Under the pieces are notes generated by a model. The model worked only from the letters and a program-made list of their open reading frames with translations. It had not been told where the DNA came from and searched no databases. Shown piece after piece: positions 17,247 through 25,679 of a DNA stretch of 64,000 nucleotides. Made by a program: the position numbers and the translations under genes. Position 1 is the stretch's first letter; the number at the start of each line of letters is the position of its first letter. Source of the DNA: an uncultured Collinsella sp. (lineage in GTDB: Bacteria; Actinomycetota; Coriobacteriia; Coriobacteriales; Coriobacteriaceae); assembly GCA_900541035.1 (NCBI GenBank), contig UQIN01000010.1:10695-74694 (forward strand), written 5' to 3'.

Positions 17247-19817
17247 TTATTTGCCTTTGGGCTTGCTGGCGTAGAACTTCTTCTTTTTGGGCTTGCCGGC
17301 GGGGGAGGGGCTGCCGGTGACGTGCGGCTTGCCGTCGCCGGCGTGCACATGGCCAGGCACTGCCGCGCGAGGCTTGCGGGCCTCGGGGTTGCGCAGCTCC
17401 TCGACACGCTCGGCAATCTCCTCGGCGCTAAAGCCGACCTCGGCCATGGCGTCCTCGATGGGCAGGCGGCGCACGATATAGCAGTGGTGCACCTTCTGGT
17501 TGCGCGCGAAATCCTCGGGGATGGTCTGCGCCGTAATGTCCTGCAGCACCACGCCCGCACGCGCGAGCTTGCGCGTCTCGGGACGGAAGCCACGCAGGTT
17601 ACAGCTAAAGATGGCATGGCCGCCCTGCGTGAGTAGGCGCGACACGCCGGCCAACAGCTCAACGTGATCGCGCTGGACATCCCAGGTGCGACGGCCCATC
17701 TTGGACGAGTTCGAAAACGTGGGCGGGTCGACAAAGATCAGGTCCCAACGGTTGCACGTCTGGCGCTGGTCGCGAATCCAGGCGAGCACGTCGTCGCGCA
17801 CAAAATGATGCTGCGGTCCCACAAAGCCGTTCTGGCGCATGTTGCGCTCGGCCCAGTCCAGGTAGGTGTTCGAGAGGTCGACCGTCACGGTCTCCTCGAC
17901 GCCGCCGTCGGCTGCGTAGCAGGTGGCAGTGCCGGTGTAGGCGAACAGGTTGAGGAAACGGCGCGCCTGCTTGGCGTGCTCGCGCACCAGGTTGCGGGTG
18001 ACGCGGTGGTCCAAGAAGATGCCGACGTCCAGGTAGTCGTCAAAGTTGACGGCAAAGGTGAGGCCGCCCTCTTCGATGAGCGGCAGGCGACGGCGCGCGA
18101 TGTTGGCGCGCTCACCCGATGCGCCCTTGCCGGCGCCCTGCTTGCCGTACTGCGAGCCGCCGCGCGAACGCATGCGGGCCTTGGCGTGCACGTGCTCGGC
18201 CGGAACATCCAGGATACGCGGCGCGATGGCCAGAATATCGAGCATACGGGCCTGGGCCAGTGCGGGGTCGATGGTCTTGGGCGCGGCGTATTCGGCAATG
18301 ACGAGCCAGCGGCCCGGCGTCTGCGGGCAACCCTCGTACAGATCGATGGCGGCAGAGTAATCGGGCAGGTCGGCATCGTAGACGCGGTAGCAGCTCACGC
18401 CCTCGCGCTTTGCCCACTTGCGACGCAGGCGAGCGTTCTTGCGCAGACGGTTGGCGAACTGCTCGGACTCGGGGATGAGCACGGGCAGCGGCTTGCCGTC
18501 ACCCAGGTCGAGCGTGGCGGTAGGTTCGGGCATGAAGGTGTCGGCGGCTTCGTCGCTGATGACGTCGTCGGCGTCCGCGGTCTCGCCCTCGGCGTTTGCG
18601 CTGGTCGCAGCCTCAAACGCTGCGGCGGCATGGTCGAGCGAAGGCCAGACCTCAATAGCTGCTTCCTCGTTGTTGGGCATGACGGCAATCGAGCGCTCGG
18701 GCTCGGCGTGGAGCGCGCGGGCCAGCAATCCGTCGCGGGTGAGCGCGGCGACCGGTGCCGCGGCAAGCTCGGGCACGCGGCGCAGCTCACCGACCAGCGT
18801 CATGGCGTCGTGCATGAGCGAAAGCGGTGTCTCGGTCGTATCCGCGACCACGGCGGCACCGGCGACGGCGCCCGCGTGGTCCAGTACGGTGGCGGACTTG
18901 GCGGCGCAGAAATCGACAAAGCGCTTGTGGCCAGCGCTCTTGACCATGCGCTCGGCAGTCTTGCGGGCGGCGGGGTCGATGTCTGCGGCCACGATGCGCG
19001 CCTGGCGCTCGCGCGCTGCCGCCTCGCGCGAGCGCGCCTCGGCAAGCAGCTGCTCCCACAGGGCGGCGTCGTGCAGCTGCCAGCCCTCAAAGCCCCAGCG
19101 CTCGCGTGCGGCGCCCGGGGCGCGGTCAGTCAGGATATTCACGGCCTCCAGCAGCAGGCCGCCGCCGGCGCACGAGGCGTCGATCAGCGTGGGCAGAGCT
19201 TCGTTCTCGTAATCATCGGCCGTCAGCTCGCGCTCGCATAGCGCGGTCCAGCTGACTTGCGCCAGCACCAGGGCGGCGTAGTCGGGGCGCAGCACGTGCG
19301 CGCCCTCGCTGGCGCGGGCCGCTGCGGGCGGCAGGCGTTTGAACAGCGGGTCGCCCGAAAGGTCCAGGCTGATGCTCGCGCGGCGCTGACGCAGCGAAAG
19401 CAGCAGATGAACGTCGGGATCGGCGGCATCAACGTCGGCGCGACGGCCCGTGGTCTCGGCCAGGCGGTCACACAGCGCGTCCTTGGCGCGCAGGGCCGAG
19501 AAGCGCGTGTTGCGCAGCTGCTCGGTCACGCCGCGGGCGGTAATGGCGATGGTGGCGCCGGGGCGGATGATGGTCTCCCAAGCGATGTCGTAAACGCCGT
19601 CGTACAGCTCATCGGCATCCTGCGCCTCAAAGCGTCCGAGTACCACGAACACGCGGCTCGCCAGGCGCGACCACAGGCACGCGCGATAGCCTTCTTCGAG
19701 CTCGCCCTCAAACGTGGCGCGGCCCTTCAGCCGGCGAACATGCGAAAGCCCGAGGCGTTTAAGCTCATCGGCGAGTGCGGACTCAAAGCCCTCGGGGCAG
19801 CTTGCGTAAAATTCCAT
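17247..19817 (-). CDS. rlmL: RlmKL-like 23S rRNA methyltransferase, first catalytic half degenerate (856 aa)
   Basis: Residues 1-165 form the THUMP region. Residues 205-345 correspond to the RlmL (G2445 N2) methyltransferase. Residues 455-800 match RlmK (G2069 N7), with NRLRKN, FLDHRVTRNL (601-610), NLFAYTGTAT (623-632) and FVDPPTFSNS (695-704). The RlmL half is odd: motif I reads DASCAGGG (213-220) instead of the usual D-P-x-C-G-S-G-T, and the NPPY catalytic motif is missing, its place taken by VVADTTETP (323-331). An acidic linker (about 400-445) and a Lys-rich tail are extra. Length exceeds the roughly 700 residues of the E. coli protein. The RlmK activity is likely intact; the RlmL activity is doubtful. 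Confidence 0.85.
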   Translation of the reverse strand: MEFYASCPEGFESALADELKRLGLSHVRRLKGRATFEGELEEGYRACLWSRLASRVFVVLGRFEAQDADELYDGVYDIAWETIIRPGATIAITARGVTEQLRNTRFSALRAKDALCDRLAETTGRRADVDAADPDVHLLLSLRQRRASISLDLSGDPLFKRLPPAAARASEGAHVLRPDYAALVLAQVSWTALCERELTADDYENEALPTLIDASCAGGGLLLEAVNILTDRAPGAARERWGFEGWQLHDAALWEQLLAEARSREAAARERQARIVAADIDPAARKTAERMVKSAGHKRFVDFCAAKSATVLDHAGAVAGAAVVADTTETPLSLMHDAMTLVGELRRVPELAAAPVAALTRDGLLARALHAEPERSIAVMPNNEEAAIEVWPSLDHAAAAFEAATSANAEGETADADDVISDEAADTFMPEPTATLDLGDGKPLPVLIPESEQFANRLRKNARLRRKWAKREGVSCYRVYDADLPDYSAAIDLYEGCPQTPGRWLVIAEYAAPKTIDPALAQARMLDILAIAPRILDVPAEHVHAKARMRSRGGSQYGKQGAGKGASGERANIARRRLPLIEEGGLTFAVNFDDYLDVGIFLDHRVTRNLVREHAKQARRFLNLFAYTGTATCYAADGGVEETVTVDLSNTYLDWAERNMRQNGFVGPQHHFVRDDVLAWIRDQRQTCNRWDLIFVDPPTFSNSSKMGRRTWDVQRDHVELLAGVSRLLTQGGHAIFSCNLRGFRPETRKLARAGVVLQDITAQTIPEDFARNQKVHHCYIVRRLPIEDAMAEVGFSAEEIAERVEELRNPEARKPRAAVPGHVHAGDGKPHVTGSPSPAGKPKKKKFYASKPKGK

Positions 19818-19892
19818 GGGTGACCTCTCTGGTTGCGTCGCTCCATTATATGATGGATGCTTCGTTTGCCCTTATCCTCGAAAGGAACTCAT

Positions 19893-20720
19893 ATGATTGA
19901 TGCGTGTCCCAAACCCGCTGTGCTCTTTTTTGACGTGGACGGCACGCTGACGTCGTTCGATCCCGACGATATGACCGATAAGGACTTCAATGCAGTCCAT
20001 CCGTCGAAGGCTGTTGTCGATGCATTTGGTCGTCTGCGCAATGCGGGTCACCAGGCATTTATCTGCACGGGTCGTCCCTTGTGGCTGATTGCCGATGGCC
20101 TGCGCGCGCTGAACCCGGCGGGTGTCGTTGCCATGGCGGGAGCGACGCTCGAGGTCGAGGGCCGCGTGGTGCATGAGGACTGCTTTGACGAGGACGTTAT
20201 TGAGGAGCTTGCGCGCCGTATGGCCGCGGCAGGGATTGAGGCCTTTTTCGAGACCAACGTGGCTACTTTTGCCCTGGAACCCGCGGGTGTTGAGCAGTCG
20301 TCTCTGATCGGCACTTCTGTGGTGCACAGCACCGAGGAAATGCGCGTCGACGGCAGTCTGCACGTGGGCAAGGTATGCATCACCGCGGGCGACCTGGCTC
20401 GCGTAGCCAATGATGACGGCTTTATCGATTGCGAGTTTGAGCTGTGCAACACCGGTGGCCAGAATCGCGAGCTGAGCCCCAAGGGCATTGACAAGGGCGT
20501 GGGCGTGGCGCGAGCGCTGGCGTATCTGGGCCGCGAGGGAAATGCGCGCACCTTTGGCTTTGGCGATTCGGGCAACGACCTGGGCATGCTCGCCGCCGTC
20601 GAGACAGCCGTGGCCATGGGTAATGCCATGCCCGAGGTCAAGGCGGTCGCCGACTACGTGACCGACGATGTCGCACACGACGGTACCGTCACAGCGATGC
20701 AGCATTTCGGCCTCATCTAG
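19893..20720 (+). CDS. HAD superfamily hydrolase, Cof-like (275 aa)
   Basis: The catalytic motif FFDVDGTLTS lies near the N-terminus with the nucleophilic Asp and the general acid two residues later. FICTGRP holds motif II (Thr). Motif IV is GFGDSGNDLGM near the C-terminus. A type IIB cap lies between. Such enzymes dephosphorylate sugar phosphates, flavin or cofactor precursors in the cytoplasm. The ATG at 19893 is preceded by CGAAAGGAA; an upstream in-frame ATG at 19857 has no ribosome site. It is divergent from rlmKL. The substrate cannot be told. Confidence 0.85.
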   Translation: MIDACPKPAVLFFDVDGTLTSFDPDDMTDKDFNAVHPSKAVVDAFGRLRNAGHQAFICTGRPLWLIADGLRALNPAGVVAMAGATLEVEGRVVHEDCFDEDVIEELARRMAAAGIEAFFETNVATFALEPAGVEQSSLIGTSVVHSTEEMRVDGSLHVGKVCITAGDLARVANDDGFIDCEFELCNTGGQNRELSPKGIDKGVGVARALAYLGREGNARTFGFGDSGNDLGMLAAVETAVAMGNAMPEVKAVADYVTDDVAHDGTVTAMQHFGLI

Positions 20721-20913
20721 TGAATCCCGCGTTCTGACGTTTGCTCAAACTGCGACTCTTCGCTTTTGAATGCTCAATCGATTTATCAATCCAAACACTG
20801 TGGTGTTTATACCGTTCGCCGAGAAGATAAAAAACCGCAGCTCAAGCCTTGATAAACGTAGGTAAAGTGTTTAGCAGTTTACCGGCCTTATGCAAACGAA
20901 AGGAATCAGGCAG

Positions 20914-21618
20914 ATGGCAATCAAGGTGTTCGCTGACGGTGCAAACCTCGAGGGCATGCTCGACATGTACGAGAACGGCAACGTTCAGGGTTTCACGACC
21001 AACCCGTCCCTTATGAAGAGGGGCGGCGTGACGGATTACCGCGCGTTTGCCAAAGAGGTCTTGACCCACATCACCGATGTGTCCGTCTCGTTTGAGGTCT
21101 TTGCCGACGACGTCGAGACCATGGAGGTCGAGGCGCGCGAGATCGCTACCTGGGCCGAGAACGTCTACGTCAAGATTCCGTGCGTGACCACCAAGGGCGA
21201 GTCCACCGCCGAGCTGGTGCGCAAGCTGTCGGCCGACGGCATCAAGGTCAACGTCACCACCATCTTTACGCCTAAGCAGGTTGACGAGATGGTCGAGGCC
21301 GTTGACACCGAGACGCCGTCCATCATCTCGCTCTTTGCCGGCCGCATCGCCGACACCGGCGTCGACCCCATTCCGTTTATGACGGAGTCGGTCAAGAAGG
21401 CCGCCATCAAGCCCAACTGTGAGGTCCTGTGGGCGTCCACGCGCGAGCTCATCAACATTTACCAGGCCGAGGCCTGCGGTTGCCAGATCATCACGGTGCC
21501 CAACGGCATCCTGGCCAAGCGCAAGAACATCGGCCGTGACCCGTACGAGGTCTCGCTCGACACCGTCCGCGGCTTTGCCAAGGATATCGCGGCGCTCGGT
21601 TTCCATATCCTGCCGTAA
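20914..21618 (+). CDS. Transaldolase / fructose-6-phosphate aldolase family protein (234 aa)
   Basis: The protein has FADGANLEGM at the start, TTNPSLM (about residues 28-34) and VYVKIPC with the Schiff-base lysine Lys87, the signature of the short transaldolase/FSA group. Later TIFTPKQ, ISLFAGRIAD and GCQIITVPNG complete the barrel. It would exchange dihydroxyacetone units or cleave fructose 6-phosphate in the pentose phosphate pathway. I start at 20914, where AAAGGA lies 9 bases upstream, and not at the ATG at 20890. The last 26 bases of the gene recur at 21747-21772. Confidence 0.87.
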   Translation: MAIKVFADGANLEGMLDMYENGNVQGFTTNPSLMKRGGVTDYRAFAKEVLTHITDVSVSFEVFADDVETMEVEAREIATWAENVYVKIPCVTTKGESTAELVRKLSADGIKVNVTTIFTPKQVDEMVEAVDTETPSIISLFAGRIADTGVDPIPFMTESVKKAAIKPNCEVLWASTRELINIYQAEACGCQIITVPNGILAKRKNIGRDPYEVSLDTVRGFAKDIAALGFHILP

Positions 21619-21649
21619 CGCGAACACTGGCTACGCCGCGGGTTGTTCG

Positions 21650-21719
21650 CCCCGGCTTTTCCTTTCCCTACCGCTCACGCGCTTCGCGGGGGTCGCGCTA
21701 GGCAAAGGAAAGGCCGGGG
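21650..21719. repeat. 16-bp inverted repeat after the transaldolase gene
   Basis: CCCCGGCTTTTCCTTT (21650-21665) pairs with AAAGGAAAGGCCGGGG (21704-21719) with one G-U-compatible mismatch. It begins about 30 bases after the stop codon, so it may terminate transaldolase transcripts. Confidence 0.6.
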
Positions 21720-21746
21720 CTGCCGGCACGAGCTTGCCAGCAAGTT

Positions 21747-21772
21747 GGCGCTTGGCTTCCATATCCTGCCGT
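21747..21772 (+). pseudogene. Duplicated 3' tail of the transaldolase gene
   Basis: Twenty-four of 26 bases match 21591-21616, the codons for the C-terminal ALGFHILP. The preceding frame reads ELASKLALGFHILP, like FAKDIAALGFHILP of the intact protein, so it looks like the relic of a second gene copy or of an insertion-linked duplication. Confidence 0.6.
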
Positions 21773-21797
21773 GGGCAAAGGTACCCCCGCCTGCGCC

Positions 21798-21967
21798 GTG
21801 CAAAATTGAGAGTATTCAGCAAGGTAAAGGCTTTTACCAGTTAACCGAAGCACGGAACAGCCCCCGTTTTGGCTCTGATGATGCTAAAACGGGGGCCGTT
21901 TTTGACTTTATTGCCTCTGAGGGGCGTTCGGGGCGGCGGAAATTGCAGAATACTCGCGATTTTGCAC
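21798..21967. repeat. 25-bp inverted repeat enclosing a terminator
   Basis: Arms at 21798-21822 and 21943-21967 match at 22 of 25 positions in inverted orientation. Between them GCCCCCGTTTT (21860-21870) pairs perfectly with AAAACGGGGGC (21886-21896) and is followed by CGTTTTT, a strong plus-strand terminator. The whole gap 21619-22000 is filled by this and the preceding repeats; no gene was seen. Confidence 0.75.
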
Positions 21968-22000
21968 GTCGCGAGAGGGGGGACCCTTGCTTTAGGTGGT

Positions 22001-24148
22001 TTACTTCCCCTGCACCATGGTGAGCGAGATCTTCTTGCGGTCGCGATCGACCTTTTCCACCCACACCTTTACCGTGTCGCCGACGCGCACCACGTCGCTC
22101 GGGTGCTTGACGAAGCGGTTGGCCAGCTTGGAGATGTGCACGAGGCCGTCCTGGTGCACACCCACGTCGACGAAGGCGCCAAAGTCGACGACGTTGCGCA
22201 CCGTGCCCTTGAGTTCCATGCCGGGCTCCAGGTCGTCGATGGAAAGTGCCGAGCGGCTAAAGGCCACCTCGGGCGCGTCGTCGCGCGGGTCGCGGCCGGG
22301 CTTCTTGAGCTCGTTGACAATGTCGATGAGCGTCAGGGTGCCGCAGTCCAGGTCGCTTGCCAGCGCCGAGATGCTGCCCAGGCGGCGCTCGATGTCGGGC
22401 ACGCCGCCGCGGCTGAGCTCGCTTGCTTTAACGCCGGCGCGTTCCAAGACGGACGTGGCCACCTCGTAGCTTTCGGGGTGGACGCTCGTTGCGTCGAGCG
22501 GGTTCTTACCGCCGCTAATTCGCAAAAAGCCTGCAGCGTTGAGATATGCCTTGGGTCCCAGCTTGGGGACCTTCTTGAGCTGGCGGCGATCGGTGAAGGC
22601 GCCGTTTTCCTCGCGGAAAGCCACGATGTTCTTGGCCACGCTCGGCGTGATGCCCGAAACGTATCCCAGCAGGCTCGCGCTCGCGGTGTTGACGTCGACG
22701 CCCACGCGGTTGACGACGTCCTCCACCACGTGGCCCAGGGTGCGCGAGAGCTCGGCCTGGTCAAGGTCGTGCTGGTACTGGCCCACGCCGATGGACTGGG
22801 GCGGAATCTTGACGAGCTCTGCCAGTGGGTCCTGCAGGCGGCGGCCCAGGCTCATGGCGCCGCGCACGGTGACGTCCAGGTCGGGATACTCCTGGCTCGC
22901 GAGCTCGGAGGCGGAGTACACCGACGCGCCGGCCTCGTTAACAATGGTGTATCGCAGCCCAGGCGCCTGCTCGGCAATGAACTCCGAGACGACTTCCTCG
23001 GTCTCGCGGCTGGCGGTGCCGTTGCCGATGACGATGGTGTTGACGCCGTCCTTTTTGACGAGGCGGGCGAGCTCGCGCTTGGTGCCGGCGACGTCGTGGC
23101 GCGGCTTGGTGGGGTAGACCACGCCGTGGTCGAGTAGCTTGCCGGTCTCGTCCATGACGGCGACCTTGCAGCCGGTGCGGTAGCCCGGATCGAGCGCGAG
23201 CACGCGGGCGCCGCGCACAGGGCGCGCCGAGAGCAGGCCCTCGAGATTCTTGGCAAAGACGTTGATGGCCTCGGTCTGAGCGCGAACGGTGAGTTTGGCG
23301 CGGGCCTCGCGCTCCAGCGAGGGGGCCATGAGGCGCTTGTAACCGTCAGCGATGGCGGCATCGAAGATGGGCGCGAAGACGCCCTGGCGTCGGGGCCAAC
23401 GGCTGCTGAGGCGCGCTGTGGCGGCAGCGCCGTCGACGTTCACGCGCACGCGGAGCTTGCCCTCGCGCTCGCCGCGGTCGATAGCCAGCACGCGGTGGTT
23501 GGGTATACGGCGCAGCGGCTCATCATAGTTGTAGTAGGGCTCGTAGGGAGTCTTTTCGGCGGGGTCGGTGGCTTCGACGACGATGTCGGCGGTGTTTTGC
23601 GTAAAGGCGCGCAGGTCGGCGACGTTCTCGGGGTCTTCGGCCACCGTCTCAGCCACGATGTCCGCCGCGCCGGCGAGCGCCTTCTCGGGCGTGTCGAAGC
23701 CGGCTTCCTCGTTGACGTAGGCCGCGGCGGTGTCGAGCGCGCTGCCCTTGGCCGAGGCCTGCATGATGATCATGTTGGCAAGCGGCTCCAGGCCTGCCTC
23801 GCGGGCCTTCTGTGCGCGGGTCATGCGCTTTTTGCGGTAGGGCTTGTAGAGGTCCTCGACACGCTGGAGCTGCGTGGCCTCTCGAATCTGCTGCTCGAGT
23901 TCGGGCGTGAGTTTGCCCTGGGCGTCGATGAGCAGAATGACGTCCTCTTTGCGCTGCTCAAGATTGCGCAGGTAGGACAGGCGCTCGTCGAGTGCGCGCA
24001 GGGCGACGTCGTCCATGCCACCCGTGGCCTCCTTGCGGTAGCGCGAGATAAAGGGGATGGTGTTGCCCTCGTCGATGAGCTTGACGGCCGCCTCGACGTT
24101 GGCGGCCTTAAGGTTGAGCTCGTGGGCGAGCTGGGCGATAAGATCCAT
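22001..24148 (-). CDS. tex: Tex family transcription accessory / RNA-binding protein (715 aa)
   Basis: The N-terminus (LIAQLAHELNLKAANVEAAVKLIDEGNTIPFISRYRKEATG) is the Tex helical start. The YqgF-like domain has VLALDPGYRTGCKVAVMD, then a helix-hairpin-helix region (LLGYVSGITPSVAKNIVAFREENG). A C-terminal S1 domain follows (GMELKGTVRNVVDFGAFVDVGVHQDGLVHIS). It binds nucleic acid and influences transcription. The ATG at 24148 is behind AAGGAG (5-base gap); a longer frame upstream has no such site. The length fits the family. It stands alone on the minus strand. Confidence 0.93.
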   Translation of the reverse strand: MDLIAQLAHELNLKAANVEAAVKLIDEGNTIPFISRYRKEATGGMDDVALRALDERLSYLRNLEQRKEDVILLIDAQGKLTPELEQQIREATQLQRVEDLYKPYRKKRMTRAQKAREAGLEPLANMIIMQASAKGSALDTAAAYVNEEAGFDTPEKALAGAADIVAETVAEDPENVADLRAFTQNTADIVVEATDPAEKTPYEPYYNYDEPLRRIPNHRVLAIDRGEREGKLRVRVNVDGAAATARLSSRWPRRQGVFAPIFDAAIADGYKRLMAPSLEREARAKLTVRAQTEAINVFAKNLEGLLSARPVRGARVLALDPGYRTGCKVAVMDETGKLLDHGVVYPTKPRHDVAGTKRELARLVKKDGVNTIVIGNGTASRETEEVVSEFIAEQAPGLRYTIVNEAGASVYSASELASQEYPDLDVTVRGAMSLGRRLQDPLAELVKIPPQSIGVGQYQHDLDQAELSRTLGHVVEDVVNRVGVDVNTASASLLGYVSGITPSVAKNIVAFREENGAFTDRRQLKKVPKLGPKAYLNAAGFLRISGGKNPLDATSVHPESYEVATSVLERAGVKASELSRGGVPDIERRLGSISALASDLDCGTLTLIDIVNELKKPGRDPRDDAPEVAFSRSALSIDDLEPGMELKGTVRNVVDFGAFVDVGVHQDGLVHISKLANRFVKHPSDVVRVGDTVKVWVEKVDRDRKKISLTMVQGK

Positions 24149-24241
24149 GGGACTCCTTGCGTTTAAGGTGCGTTTGCAGCACAGGGCTACCAAGGATACC
24201 ACCCGTCCCAAAAGACTGTTTTGGGGCCGTGCCATGAAAAC

Positions 24242-24379
24242 GGCCTATCTACTACGTTTAACCCGTATGGGTCGACCATCCCCCGGTTTTCAGAGAATAC
24301 GCAAGCCGTCTACCTGCGGTTTTTATTTCGTGAAATTTGGCATGGTTGAGGGCGATCGGTTAAACGTAGTAGATAGGCC
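24242..24379. repeat. Family C inverted-repeat element, copy 1
   Basis: GGCCTATCTACTACGTTTAACC (24242-24263) is perfectly repeated in inverted orientation at 24358-24379. The 94-base interior contains AAGCCGTCTACCTGCGGTTTT and TGGTTGAGGGC, both shared with the element at 33830-33985. It lies between the start of tex and the end of the oxidoreductase gene; the rest of the 411-base gap holds only the hairpin at 24457. Confidence 0.8.
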
Positions 24380-24456
24380 CATTTCGTGGCGAACGAATCA
24401 AGCCGAGGTGCAAAATAGCCCCCGCCTCAGAAAAATCGTCGGCAAGGTAGCAAAAG

Positions 24457-24486
24457 GCCCCGCGGGCAGGAGGCTGCACGCGGGGC
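24457..24486 (-). terminator. Hairpin after the minus-strand oxidoreductase operon
   Basis: GCCCCGCG (24457-24464) pairs with CGCGGGGC (24479-24486). On the minus strand it is followed by TTTTGCTACC, fitting an intrinsic terminator about 75 bases past the stop of the Gfo/Idh/MocA gene. Confidence 0.6.
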
Positions 24487-24559
24487 AAAGAAGAGGGGCT
24501 TATTTGTGGCGGACCGAGGGGTTCGGCATGGGGTTTCTGCCGCGGTCGCTCTTAAGGCA

Positions 24560-25600
24560 TTACAGCTCGACGAGCTGGCCGGTCTCGGCGGCCTCCTTGA
24601 TAGCGTTAAGCAGCGTGAGCGTCTTGACGTTATCGGCGGGGGTCACGACGGGCTCGACCTCGCGGCGGACGACCTTCACAAAGTGCTTGAGCTGCATCTT
24701 GTGCGGCAGCGCTGGGTCAACGGCCGGGATTTCCATCTGCAGCGGCTTGTGCCAGTTGGAGGCGCCGTCGTAGGAGAACTGGTGCAGGCGGGGCAGCGAC
24801 AGGGCGCCCTTAGTGCCGCCGATAAAGTAGGCATCGGCGTCGAAGGGGCGATACTGCGGATCCTCGCGAGCGGTTGCCTCCCAGTTCCAGGGGCTGGCGG
24901 TGGAGTCGGAGATGGTCATGCTCGCGAGCGCGCCATCGGCAAAACGGACGTTGACCACGGCGGAGTCCTCGGTCTCAAAACCGCGGGCGGCGCTGGACTG
25001 CATGCCCTGGACGGCAACGGGCTCGCCCAGCAGGTAGCGGAGCAGGTCGACGTCGTGCACCAGGTTGACCAGGATTGGGCCGGCACCCTTCTTGCGGCGC
25101 CACTCGACGTCGAAATACTCGTCATTCTTATAGATCATGTAGTGGAAGCTCGACACGGTGAGCTTGCCCAGCTCGCCAGACTCGATGATCTCCTTGGCCT
25201 TGTTGACGAAGGGGTTGTGGCGACGGTGCTGGCCCACGAGCACGGGCACGCCGGCGGTCTCGGCCTCGGCGGCGAAAGCCTGGGCATCTTCCAGGTCGTT
25301 GGAGATCGGCTTTTCGACCAGCGGCACGATATTGCGCTTTACAGCCTCGCGGGCAACGCCCAGGTGCAGGTCGTTGGGGGTGGCGATAATGACGGCCTCG
25401 GGCTTGACCTCGTCCATCATCTGGGCGGGATCGGTGTAAAACGGCACGCCGGCGGCTTCGGCCGTGGCGCGGGCGCCCTCAAAGGCGTCGGCGATGGCGA
25501 CGAGCTCGGCCTCGGGCTCCTCGGTGACAAAGCGGATGTGGTTGCGGCCCATGGCGCCGGCGCCGATAACGGCAATGCGGACGGGGTTGAGCTCAGACAT
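24560..25600 (-). CDS. Gfo/Idh/MocA family oxidoreductase (346 aa)
   Basis: A Rossmann start (RIAVIGAGAMGRNH) binds NAD(P). The family signature EKPIS holds the catalytic lysine (about residue 97). A C-terminal substrate domain with LVHDVDLLRYLLGEP and GGTKGALSLPR follows. Such enzymes oxidise or reduce sugars, inositols and related cyclic polyols. The ribosome site AAGGAG is 4 bases before the ATG. It is the last gene of a minus-strand set with an MFS transporter and an SDR dehydrogenase, so the three may import and convert one substrate. That substrate cannot be named from sequence. Confidence 0.85.
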   Translation of the reverse strand: MSELNPVRIAVIGAGAMGRNHIRFVTEEPEAELVAIADAFEGARATAEAAGVPFYTDPAQMMDEVKPEAVIIATPNDLHLGVAREAVKRNIVPLVEKPISNDLEDAQAFAAEAETAGVPVLVGQHRRHNPFVNKAKEIIESGELGKLTVSSFHYMIYKNDEYFDVEWRRKKGAGPILVNLVHDVDLLRYLLGEPVAVQGMQSSAARGFETEDSAVVNVRFADGALASMTISDSTASPWNWEATAREDPQYRPFDADAYFIGGTKGALSLPRLHQFSYDGASNWHKPLQMEIPAVDPALPHKMQLKHFVKVVRREVEPVVTPADNVKTLTLLNAIKEAAETGQLVEL

Positions 25601-25639
25601 TTCGACTCCTTAATACTGGTGGCTAGATGGTGGCTAGTG

Positions 25640-25672
25640 AATGTGACAAAGGGACAGTCCCTTTGCCACATC
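25640..25672. repeat. Family D palindrome (copy 2)
   Basis: Same 33-bp palindrome as at 12258 with two changes in the right half (GCCACATC). It lies 7 bases past the stop of the minus-strand MFS gene and upstream of the oxidoreductase gene, so it may reduce read-through inside this operon. Confidence 0.8.
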
Positions 25673-25679
25673 GGTAAAA

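Noticed and set aside
17664..19241. A 525-codon plus-strand frame across rlmKL
   Set aside because: It overlaps the well-supported rlmKL gene entirely and shows only shadow composition.
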